NCBI GenBank assembly: GCA_020636225.1
Contig: JACJYI010000002.1
Location: forward strand, 496,001 to 560,000
DNA from: Lewinellaceae bacterium
Lineage (GTDB): Bacteria; Bacteroidota; Bacteroidia; Chitinophagales; Saprospiraceae
Direction: 5' to 3'
DNA: 64,000 nucleotides
The notes beneath the pieces were generated by a model that saw nothing but the letters and a program-made list of their open reading frames with translations, was not told where the DNA came from and ran no database searches. This document shows, one piece after another, positions 35,705-43,300 of this stretch. Position 1 is the stretch's first letter. Each line of letters begins with the position of its first letter. The position numbers and the translations under genes are program-made.

Positions 35705-36646
35705 TCAATCAATGATTTGAGATAAGACTTCACTGTATTTTTCTCCGTTGTCTGCCAGGAGGGTGACGATGGTTCCTGTTGACAAAGAATCCGCTATCTT
35801 CTTGGCGCCCAGCAGATTGGCCGCTGCAGACGGACTGATCAGCAGGCCTTCCCGGCGGGCGACAAACCGAAGCAGGTCGTAGGCTTCACCGGTATCGATC
35901 TCCACCTGCCGGTCAGCCAGTGATGGATCATAGATACCGGGTACTTTCGCCGTCTCCAGATGTTTCCAGCCTTCCAATCCGTGCATGGGCCATTCCGGTT
36001 GGAGCGAAGTCATCTGGATGGACGGATCATGGCACTTCAACCCCCTCGCAGTTCCGGTGAAAGAACCGGTGGTACCGAGGCCGGCTACAAAATGGGTCAC
36101 CCGGCCGGAGGTCTGCTCAACGATCTCCTTTGCCGTGGTATAGAAATGGGCCTGCCAATTACGGGGATTGTTGTACTGGTCTGCATAATAGAATCTCTCC
36201 GGCTGATCATTGGCCAGTGCAGCGGCAACACGTTGAGCGCCATCCGTTCCTTCCAGCCGGGAGGTCAGGATCAATTCCACGCCCAGAGCCTTCAGGATCA
36301 GGATCCGTTCACGGGAGGCATTCTCCGGCAGACAAAGAGTGAGGGGAATGTCCATCGCTGCGCAGATGGAGGCATAGGCAATGCCGGTATTGCCACTGGA
36401 CGCATCGAGGAGTCGCAGGCCAGGTCGAAGCCGACCGGTCGTCAGCGCATAGCGAATGATCCGGTAAGCTGCCCTGGCCTTGACGCTCCCGCCAAACTGC
36501 TCCCATTCCAGTTTGGCCATGATCTCCACGCCCGGCTTGGGAGAAAGACTCGTCATCGTATGGATCGGGGTCGATCCGATCCGATGGCCGATGGCCGTCA
36601 GTTTTCGACGATGATAAGTTGTTTCAGAAGTTCGATTCAGTATCAT
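35705..36646 (-). CDS. cysM: Cysteine synthase, CysM (CysO-dependent) type
   Basis: A 313-residue fold II PLP enzyme. Seen: QFGGSVKARAAYRII with the PLP lysine K56, the substrate loop LDASSGNTGIAYA (81-93), YADQYNNPRNWQAHFYTTAKEI and THFVAGLGTTGSFTGTARGLK, which closely resemble mycobacterial CysM rather than OASS-A. Together with the carrier and protease this indicates cysteine formation from O-phosphoserine or O-acetylserine and a protein thiocarboxylate. The frame is open to 36724, but that part would cross the leader terminator; the ATG at 36646 is the better start. Confidence 0.9.
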   Translation of the reverse strand: MILNRTSETTYHRRKLTAIGHRIGSTPIHTMTSLSPKPGVEIMAKLEWEQFGGSVKARAAYRIIRYALTTGRLRPGLRLLDASSGNTGIAYASICAAMDIPLTLCLPENASRERILILKALGVELILTSRLEGTDGAQRVAAALANDQPERFYYADQYNNPRNWQAHFYTTAKEIVEQTSGRVTHFVAGLGTTGSFTGTARGLKCHDPSIQMTSLQPEWPMHGLEGWKHLETAKVPGIYDPSLADRQVEIDTGEAYDLLRFVARREGLLISPSAAANLLGAKKIADSLSTGTIVTLLADNGEKYSEVLSQIID

Positions 36647-36668
36647 GATCAGTACATGTGGAATGAAA

Positions 36669-36700
36669 AAGGGCCTGCCGGTTGATTCCGGCAGGCCCTT
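36669..36700 (-). terminator. Leader terminator 2 (proximal), attenuator of the cysteine operon
   Basis: On the minus strand a 13-pair perfect stem (36700-36688 with 36681-36669, six-base loop) is followed directly by TTTTT. It lies 25 bases past the stop of the second polycysteine peptide and 23 bases before the cysM ATG, so it would stop transcription before the structural genes. The plus-strand side has no T-run. Confidence 0.9.
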
Positions 36701-36724
36701 CATGAATGAGGAAATTGATCCCAA

Positions 36725-36814
36725 TCAGGTTCGGTGCCACCGGTGGTGAACAGTCAGACAACAGCAACAACATGTTGCCAGTGCGGTGAATCTATTTTGT
36801 TGAACAGGTAGCAT
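36725..36814 (-). CDS. Polycysteine leader peptide 2 (five consecutive Cys codons)
   Basis: A 29-residue open frame starting ATG-CTA-CCT at 36814 and ending TGA at 36725. Codons 15-19 are TGT TGT TGC TGT TGT, so cysteine occurs five times in a row. It sits between leader terminator 1 and leader terminator 2. A CCGGTGG stretch at codons 24-26 can pair with the terminator 5' arm over seven bases, two of them G-U; this is weaker than in unit 1 and competes with a local CCACCGGTGG palindrome. No Shine-Dalgarno is visible. Expected role: sense charged tRNA-Cys. The reading is supported by the context, not by homology. Confidence 0.82.
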   Translation of the reverse strand: MLPVQQNRFTALATCCCCCLTVHHRWHRT

Positions 36815-36841
36815 GAACTCGGATTTCCATGTGAGTAAAAC

Positions 36842-36873
36842 AAAAAGGCCATTCCGCGGGGAATGGCCTTTTT
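36842..36873 (-). terminator. Leader terminator 1 (distal), attenuator of the cysteine operon
   Basis: On the minus strand a 14-pair perfect stem (36873-36860 with 36855-36842, four-base loop) runs into the T-rich TTTTTGTTTT. It begins 23 bases after the stop of the first polycysteine peptide. Its 5' arm AGGCCATTCC is complementary to the last codons of that peptide. Confidence 0.9.
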
Positions 36874-36911
36874 GATCCATGATCAGGTTGATCACATCAG
36901 GAAGCCATCCC
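36860..36911 (-). promoter_or_regulatory. Candidate antiterminator helix of attenuator unit 1
   Basis: On the minus strand GGGATGGCTT (36911-36902, codons 17-20 of leader peptide 1) can pair with AGGCCATTCC (36869-36860) over ten consecutive pairs, eight Watson-Crick and two G-U. The second segment is the 5' arm of terminator 1. A ribosome stalled on the Cys codons would leave GGGATGGCTT free; one that reaches the stop codon would cover it. This is the classical geometry of ribosome-controlled attenuation. Confidence 0.65.
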
Positions 36912-36959
36912 CTTGGGGAGACAGCAACAACAGAACTGACGTGATTGAACGAAGATCAT
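36897..36959 (-). CDS. Polycysteine leader peptide 1 (four consecutive Cys codons)
   Basis: A 20-residue open frame, ATG-ATC-TTC at 36959 to TGA at 36897. Codons 10-13 are TGT TGT TGC TGT, giving QFCCCCLPKG in the middle of the peptide. It is the first frame of the cysteine operon transcript. A candidate -7 element ends four bases before its ATG, so translation may start on a leaderless message. The terminator starts 23 bases after its stop. Four cysteines in a 20-residue peptide upstream of a cysteine synthase are hard to explain by chance. Confidence 0.82.
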   Translation of the reverse strand: MIFVQSRQFCCCCLPKGMAS

Positions 36960-36963
36960 ATTG

Positions 36964-36995
36964 CAATGTTAGAGGGTTTTATCTTTGAGGTCAAG
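36964..36995 (-). promoter_or_regulatory. Candidate promoter of the cysteine operon leader
   Basis: Minus strand: CTTG at 36995-36992, a 20-base spacer, then TAACATTG at 36971-36964. This fits the Bacteroidota TTTG-N19-21-TAnnTTTG pattern with one mismatch in each box. The predicted transcription start falls at about 36959-36960, on or next to the leader peptide ATG. Confidence 0.5.
36980..36987 (+). promoter_or_regulatory. Candidate -7 promoter element for the DUF5522 gene
   Basis: TATCTTTG fits TAnnTTTG exactly and ends 15 bases before the ATG at 37003. It lies inside the region that holds the divergent cysteine-operon promoter, so the two could interfere or be co-regulated. No -33 box at the usual distance. 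Confidence 0.42.
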
Positions 36996-37002
36996 ACCCT
37001 TC

Positions 37003-37215
37003 ATGAAGAATTTTTTTCGAAAACGTTCTGCTCTCCGGAAAACACAGTCCTCTTCCAAACGACCACCGTTGGAGGAAGGCATGGACTACTACATGGATGG
37101 AGGCTACATGGTCTTTACCGAGAAGTATCACCGTGACCGCGGATATTGTTGCCAGAGTGGATGTCGCCATTGTCCGTACAGGGGTGAATCCACCGAAAAG
37201 AAGGCGTCACTCTGA
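37003..37215 (+). CDS. DUF5522-family small cysteine-rich protein
   Basis: A 70-residue protein. Its second half reads DYYMDGGYMVFTEKYHRDRG followed by CCQSGCRHCPY, the family landmark, with four cysteines that could bind a metal. The N-terminus is basic. Function is unknown. The ATG at 37003 is chosen because the frame's earlier start would be a TTG at 36985 that overlaps the -7 element. It is divergent to the cysteine operon, and its 3' end overlaps the convergent adenosyltransferase gene by nine bases. Confidence 0.8.
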   Translation: MKNFFRKRSALRKTQSSSKRPPLEEGMDYYMDGGYMVFTEKYHRDRGYCCQSGCRHCPYRGESTEKKASL

Positions 37216-37761
37216 CCGGGGAGTCCATTTCACTTCCTCGACACCAAGGTCATCCGCGATTTTGCGGCTCGCCATGAACAGGAGGTCACTCAGGCGGTTC
37301 AGATAGACGACAATAAACGGATCGACCGCCTCCCTCCTGGACAGACCGATCACCCGGCGTTCTGCCCTACGGCACACGCATCGAGATAAATGAGCCAGTG
37401 ATACTGCGGGATGACCACCCGGCAGGATGAAGTTCTTCAAGGGAGGCAAACCACTATCCCACTGGTCCATCATGTTTTCCATGACCGTGATCCGATCGCG
37501 GGGCAGTTCAGGAAGGGATGTCGATTTTCCAGGCTCTGTGGCGAGGTGTGAGCCGATCACGAACAGATCATGCTGGATGTCCCGGAGCAGCTGGATCAGT
37601 TGCTGATTGCGGATGGCATCCGCCAGCATCCCCACCACGGCATTGAACTCATCCACTGTGCCATAGGCTTCGATCCGCAGGTCATCCTTGGGAATACGCT
37701 TGCCTCCGAAGAGTCCGGTTTCCCCCTGATCTCCGGTTTTTGTATAGATTTTGAACGCCAT
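37207..37761 (-). CDS. Cob(I)alamin adenosyltransferase, PduO type
   Basis: A 184-residue trimeric-type adenosyltransferase that transfers the adenosyl group of ATP to cob(I)alamin. Seen: IYTKTGDQGETGLFGGKRIPKDDLRIEAYGTVDEFNA (5-41), the ATP loop, then FILPGGHPAVSLAHLSRCVCRRAERRVI and YLNRLSDLLFMASR. Members supply adenosylcobalamin to mutases. The gene is last in a pair with the ABC ATPase, six bases downstream of it. Confidence 0.95.
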   Translation of the reverse strand: MAFKIYTKTGDQGETGLFGGKRIPKDDLRIEAYGTVDEFNAVVGMLADAIRNQQLIQLLRDIQHDLFVIGSHLATEPGKSTSLPELPRDRITVMENMMDQWDSGLPPLKNFILPGGHPAVSLAHLSRCVCRRAERRVIGLSRREAVDPFIVVYLNRLSDLLFMASRKIADDLGVEEVKWTPRSE

Positions 37762-37767
37762 AGCTGG

Positions 37768-38460
37768 TTAGTGATTCACTGGTTCATCCGATTCGACCAC
37801 CCCGTCGATCAACTTGACGATCCGCAGGGTACGTTGGGCAATATCAGGTTCGTGGGTCACGATGATAATCGTGTTGCCCTGCGCATGCAAGTTATCGAAG
37901 AGATCCATGATTTCATAGGAGGTCTTTGAATCGAGGTTTCCGGTTGGCTCATCCGCCAGGATGATGGATGGTCGATTGACCAGAGCCCTGGCCACAGCCA
38001 CGCGCTGTCGCTGACCACCGGAAAGTTCGTTCGGCCGGTGGTCCATGCGATCTCCGAGTCCGACGGATCGCAGGGCCTCTGCCGCCTGTTCCAGTCGATC
38101 ATGTCGACCCATCCCTGCATAGACCAGAGGAAGAGCAACATTCTCCAGGGCAGATAACCTCGGCAATAGATTGAAGGTCTGGAAGACAAAGCCGATCTCC
38201 TTGTTCCGGATCTCGGCCAACTCATCATCGTCCACCTGGGACACATCGATATGATTGAGATGATAGGTCCCTGAGGTCGGAGTGTCCAGGCATCCCAACA
38301 GGTTCATCAAGGTGGATTTCCCTGATCCGGAAGGCCCCATCAGGGCGAGGTATTCATTGCGGGCGATGTTCAGGTTGACCCCGTTCAGTGCGTAGATCGT
38401 TTCTGTACCCATCCGGTAGAGTTTCTTCAGATCCCGGACCTCGATCATCATTTCTGCCAT
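37768..38460 (-). CDS. LolD/MacB-type ABC transporter ATP-binding protein
   Basis: A 230-residue ABC ATPase. Seen: Walker A GPSGSGKST (about 39-47), the segment NLLGCLDTPTSGTYHLNHIDVSQ, Q-loop FVFQTFNLLPRLSALENV, signature LSGGQRQRVAVARALV, Walker B IILADEPTGNLDS and VTHEPDIAQR. These match ATPases working with MacB/FtsX-like permeases in lipoprotein release or efflux. No permease is adjacent. The frame is open to 38649, but the ATG at 38460 gives the usual length. Confidence 0.9.
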   Translation of the reverse strand: MAEMMIEVRDLKKLYRMGTETIYALNGVNLNIARNEYLALMGPSGSGKSTLMNLLGCLDTPTSGTYHLNHIDVSQVDDDELAEIRNKEIGFVFQTFNLLPRLSALENVALPLVYAGMGRHDRLEQAAEALRSVGLGDRMDHRPNELSGGQRQRVAVARALVNRPSIILADEPTGNLDSKTSYEIMDLFDNLHAQGNTIIIVTHEPDIAQRTLRIVKLIDGVVESDEPVNH

Positions 38461-38663
38461 GTCGTTCTCCTGCTGGTTCAATACGATCGGCAAGGTCGGA
38501 ATTCCTGACGGTCTGCATTCGATTTTTCGATGAGTAGTATCTCTCCCTCGGTGAACAATCCGATTCAGTCGGATCAGTTCGGGGAAACTACCCCTTTTCA
38601 GGTATCCTTGCCTTTGGTCCAAATCGATTACCTTGGATGCTTCATTCAAGGAAAAACGGCCAG

Positions 38664-39296
38664 ATGACCAAACCGGCTATCAAACACATCGCCGTCGCCG
38701 GCAATATTGGCTCAGGAAAGACCACTCTTTCCGAACAGCTTTCACGACATTTCAACTGGGATGTTCATTATGAATCCACGGATAACAACCCCTATCTGAG
38801 TGATTTCTATATCGACATGCATCGATGGTCGTTCAATCTGCAAATCTACTTCCTTCACCATCGTTTTCAACAGATCCTGGAGATCCATAATGGTGCACGC
38901 ACGGTCATCCAGGACAGGACGATCTATGAGGATGCCCACATTTTTGCTCCCAATCTCCATGAAATGGGGTTGATGAGCACCCGGGACTTTCGCAACTATC
39001 TTTCTCTGTTTGAACTGATGACCTCCCAGATCCGGCCACCTGACCTGTTGATCTACCTGAAGGCGAGTATCCCTACGCTGGTCAGTCACATTCACAGCAG
39101 AGGCAGGGAATACGAGGGCAACATGAGCCTGGATTATCTGAAACGGCTGAATGCGAAATACGAGAAATGGATCGAAGGATACGATGCAGGACGACTGCTG
39201 GTGATTTCCGTGGATGACCTGGACTTCAAGCAGAACCAGGAAGATCTGGGTGGGATCATCGAAAAAGTCAATTCGGAGATCTACGGCCTCTTCTGA
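38664..39296 (+). CDS. Deoxynucleoside kinase
   Basis: A 210-residue P-loop kinase. Seen: IAVAGNIGSGKTTLSEQLSRHF (about 9-30), the dNK-type DRTIYEDAHIFA with the DRS-like motif, and a lid region with HIHSRGREYEGNMSLDYLKRLN. It phosphorylates purine or pyrimidine deoxynucleosides for salvage. The ATG at 38664 gives the expected N-terminus; 38637 is possible. It converges with, and overlaps by 16 bases, the methyltransferase gene. Confidence 0.88.
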   Translation: MTKPAIKHIAVAGNIGSGKTTLSEQLSRHFNWDVHYESTDNNPYLSDFYIDMHRWSFNLQIYFLHHRFQQILEIHNGARTVIQDRTIYEDAHIFAPNLHEMGLMSTRDFRNYLSLFELMTSQIRPPDLLIYLKASIPTLVSHIHSRGREYEGNMSLDYLKRLNAKYEKWIEGYDAGRLLVISVDDLDFKQNQEDLGGIIEKVNSEIYGLF

Positions 39297-40105
39297 ACAG
39301 GTGTCCGGCCTGTAGCCTGGAAAAACGTGTAGTAAAATACAGCGTCATCACGTTTCCTGAGCTCTCGCATATCATGTTCAGCTTCCTGCCAACATTCCAG
39401 TGACGTATATCCGGCTGCTGCCGTTTCATGGAAGGCGCTGCGCATCAGATCCAACCAATAGGTCAACATCTTGTCACGTTCAGCAGGATTTGTTCGATCC
39501 AGATAGAACAGATGGGGCCTGGCGATCACCTGCTCAAAGCCCGCGTCCACCAGCAGATTGTTCAACCGAATACCGATGGCCGGATCTCCACCGAGGCTGG
39601 ATTGATAGGTCAAGGTATCCGTCCAATACTTCATGATCGCTTCTGAGCGAGGCCAGGTATGAAAGCCGGGATGAAACACTTCCGTTACCCAAAGGGGGCA
39701 ATCTTCCGGCAGCCAGGATCGGGTGTGCTTCAGGATGCTTTCCGGATTCCTGACATGCTCCAACACCCAAACCATCAAGGCCCCGTCAACGGGATGGTCA
39801 AACCGGGGGCGGATCACCTCAGCGTCGCCTTCGAGGAAGGCGTACCGACCGGCAAATGCCGGAAAGTGAGACAGATGGACCTCAGCCCGTTGCAGTTGCC
39901 TGGGAGCATGCTCGATCCCGGTCATGTAGAGCTCAGGGTACTGATGGAGCAGGGTGATCATTTGTGCTCCTACCCCGCAACCAATCTCCACAATATGTCG
40001 ATGGTCTGCCAGGTCATGCCATTGATAGATATAGGGCGCCAACACTTCATTCTGCTGGATCAGGCGATTTTGCTCTTCTTCGGAATAGCCGTGAATGTAG
40101 CTCAT
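39281..40105 (-). CDS. Class I SAM-dependent methyltransferase
   Basis: A 274-residue methyltransferase with the AdoMet motif IVEIGCGVGAQMITLL (about 38-53), TGIEHAPRQLQRAEVHL, and GALMVWVLEHVRNPESIL, where VLEHV is typical of small-molecule methyltransferases. The substrate is unknown. The ATG at 40105 is preferred over an upstream frame start at 40147. It lies opposite the TonB-dependent receptor gene across a 268-base intergenic region. Confidence 0.82.
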   Translation of the reverse strand: MSYIHGYSEEEQNRLIQQNEVLAPYIYQWHDLADHRHIVEIGCGVGAQMITLLHQYPELYMTGIEHAPRQLQRAEVHLSHFPAFAGRYAFLEGDAEVIRPRFDHPVDGALMVWVLEHVRNPESILKHTRSWLPEDCPLWVTEVFHPGFHTWPRSEAIMKYWTDTLTYQSSLGGDPAIGIRLNNLLVDAGFEQVIARPHLFYLDRTNPAERDKMLTYWLDLMRSAFHETAAAGYTSLECWQEAEHDMRELRKRDDAVFYYTFFQATGRTPVQKRP

Positions 40106-40373
40106 GCTTGGTGCTGGTCTGCTGCCCAAAGATAGATGGAAGATCAAATGAACAGTCGGGGGCCAAGTCGCAGATATTCGACTTCATGACCATAAGTAAC
40201 ATATGTGGTTTAATGCCAATTATTTGTGCATATGTATTGAAGCGAATGTGGATAACTCTTTCTTCGGTAAGTAGGCGGAATTTTGTTGATTTGCAAGATC
40301 TGGCCGATTTAAGATTCAGTTCATATTGGCTCGATACCTTAGCGCTGAAATGCTTTAACCTAACCTATTTACT
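40106..40373. other. Intergenic region upstream of the TonB-dependent receptor
   Basis: This A+T-rich 268-base stretch separates divergent genes. I see a TACCTTAG match to the -7 consensus (40335-40342, one mismatch) about 30 bases before the receptor ATG. I see no riboswitch-like fold, small open frame or repeat here. Confidence 0.4.
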
Positions 40374-43300
40374 ATGAGAAATGTACTCCTTCGACTAGTT
40401 GGCCTGGTGTTGGCGATCGCCACCATTCAGGCAAGTGCTCTTGCACAGGGCACTACAACCTCGTCCATGACCGGCCAGGTGGTGGATCAGGAAAGTGGAG
40501 AGACCCTCATTGGTGCTACCGTGGTGGCTATCCACGAGCCCTCGGGAACCTCCTACGGGACCATTACCAATGAGAATGGTTATTACCGCATGTCCAACCT
40601 GCGGGTTGGTGGACCGTACCGCATTACGGTTTCCTACACCGGATACGGAGAGATCGCCCTGGAGGGTGTCAATCTGCGTTTGGGGGAAACCCGCAAGTAT
40701 GACTTCAAGATGGCCAGTGCGGCTGAGCAGCTGACCACCATCGAAGTCACGGCAAGTGCAGGAACGGCCGGCCAGTCGGCTGGGGCCAGTACCCAGATCT
40801 CGACCGAGGCGATTGAGACGATGCCCACCCTGAACCGGAACCTGGGAGATTACGTCAAATTGACCCCTCAGGCCGCTGCGTATGGTACCGAAGGTGGAAC
40901 GGCTTTTGGCGGTGTCAACAATCGGTACAATGCCATTTATATTGATGGAGCCATCAACAACGACGTTTTCGGTCTGGCCGGAAGCGGTACCAATGGCGGC
41001 CAAACCGGTATTGCACCCTTTTCCATCGATATCATTGACCAGTTCCAGGTCGTCCTTTCCCCTTATGATGTTACCCTGGGTGGATTTGCCGGAGGTGGTA
41101 TCAATGCAGTAACGAAGTCCGGAACGAACAACTTTGAAGGAACAGCCTATTATTTCTTCCAGAACCAGGATCTGGTTGGTAAGACGAACCAGGAGCTGGT
41201 GGATCGTACCGGAAATGAAGCCACCAAGGCTGCCGATTTTACAAAAACGACCTATGGAGCTTCTTTGGGAGGCCCGATCATTAAAGACAGGCTCTTCTTC
41301 TTCGTCAATGCTGAAATCCAGAAGGACGAAATCCCTTCCCTGTTTGATTTTGAAACCTATGGTGGAAATTCCTCGGCAGACGACCTGAACAATCTGCGAC
41401 AGACCATGATCGAACAATATGGCTATGATCCGGGCACGTTTGGTAATGTAGTGGATCAACTGGATGGACTGAAGCTCTTCGGGAAAATTGACTTCAATAT
41501 CAACAAGGACCACCGGTTGACCTTGCGTCACAATTATACCAAGGCTGAACAATATGATCGGTTTGCCGGATCTGCCAATACCATCAACTTTTCGAACAAC
41601 GGGATCTACTTCCCCAGTACCACGAATTCAACCGCACTGGAACTGAATAGCCGATTTGGCAATAAAATGTCCAACAACCTGATCCTGGGGTATACGACCG
41701 TTCTTGATGATCGGGATGGATTTGGTGATTTTCCTTATCTGTACATTGAAGATGGCGGCTCAAATGTCATCCGGATCGGCACAGAAGAGTTCTCCACAGG
41801 GAACAACCTGGACCAGAAGATCTTTACCCTGACCGACAATTTCAAGATCTATAAGGGCGCCCATACCATTACGGTAGGTACTCATAATGAGTTCTATGAC
41901 ATTTACAACCTCTTTATTGGCCAGAACTACGGGACATACCGCTTTGCCAGCCTCCAGGATTTCCTCGATGGCAATCCGGCGAAAGAGTACGATCGGACGT
42001 ATTCTCTTGTTGACAACCTGACTGGTGACGGTTCAGCCGCCGCAGCGGATTTCAAAGCCATGCAACTCGGCTTTTATGCCCAGGATGAATGGGCTGTCTC
42101 TCCTAGTTTCACACTGACGGGAGGATTGCGGATCGATATCCCGATCCTCAGCACCGATCCGGATATCCATCCGAGCTTCAATACCACGACACTGCCCCTC
42201 CTCCAGGCCGCATACGAAGTTGCCAATAACATTGAAGGCGGTTCTGCTCCCCAGGGACAGTTGATGTTCAGTCCTCGTTTGGGTTTCAATTATGAGATCC
42301 CTGGCGTGAAGAATACCACCCTGCGCGGTGGACTGGGCATCTTTACCAGCCGGATTCCATTTGTATGGCCGGGTGCGATGTACAACAACAACGGTCTGAC
42401 GCTGGGTAATGTCAACGAGTTGACAGCTGGCGGCCCCGTAACGTTCAATCCTGATGTGAATTCTCAATATACCAATGCGAACTTCACAGTGCCTTCTGGA
42501 GACATCAACATCTTTACGAAGGACTTCAAGTACCCGCAGGTCTTCCGCGGAAACCTGGCATTGGATACGGAGCTTCCTGGTGGAATCACCGCAACACTCG
42601 AGGGGATTTATACCAAGACGCTGAATAACGTCCTGTATACCAACGTCAATTCCGACCCTGCGGTCAAGTTTAACTGGACCGGTGGACCAGACAACAGGAC
42701 GGTCTTTAATCGGACAAGCCTGGATCCAACCTATGGTGCCATCTATGTCGGCTCCAATACGAACGAGGGGTACACCTACAACCTGACGGCTTCTTTGGCC
42801 AAGCGTTTTGATTTTGGCCTGAATGCCACGCTGGCCTATTCGTATGGAGATGCGCAGGCGGTCAGTGAAGGGACTTCATCACAGAACTCTTCCCAGTGGA
42901 GGGGTCAAGTGAGCATTGATGGCCGGAACAGCCCAGTTCTGGGTCGCTCTGATTTTGCTCTCGGGCACCGTGTGATCTCATCACTGAGCTATCGCAAGGC
43001 CTGGACACGTGATCAGAATGTCGCTACCACCATCACCCTCTTCTATGACGGGATGGCTGGCAGCCCATACAGCTACATTATCGCAGGTAGCGGTGCCCGT
43101 AACCTGAACAATGAAACAGGCAGCACCAGCCGTAACCGCAGCCTGATCTGGATCCCTGCTGATGCTTCTGAGATCAACCTGGTTGATTATACCTCCAACG
43201 GAGTAACCGTGACCGCCGCCGAGCAGTGGGAGAACCTGAATGCATTCATCGAGGACGATCCATATCTGAGCAACAACCGCGGTGGATATGCCGAGAAGAA

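Noticed and set aside
36760..36773. Alternative reading of leader 2 as a poly-leucine peptide (ATG TTG TTG CTG TTG)
   Set aside because: This frame starts within the Cys run and gives leucines, but it would continue through the terminator. The Cys frame fits the operon's product, has a matching unit upstream with Cys codons, and stops before the terminator.
37003..37215. A longer DUF5522 start at the TTG 36985
   Set aside because: It overlaps the -7 element, so it would not be transcribed from that promoter, and it lacks an ATG.
40395..41552. A 385-codon minus-strand open frame
   Set aside because: It is antisense to the TonB-dependent receptor gene, whose signal peptide, plug and barrel are all intact on the plus strand.
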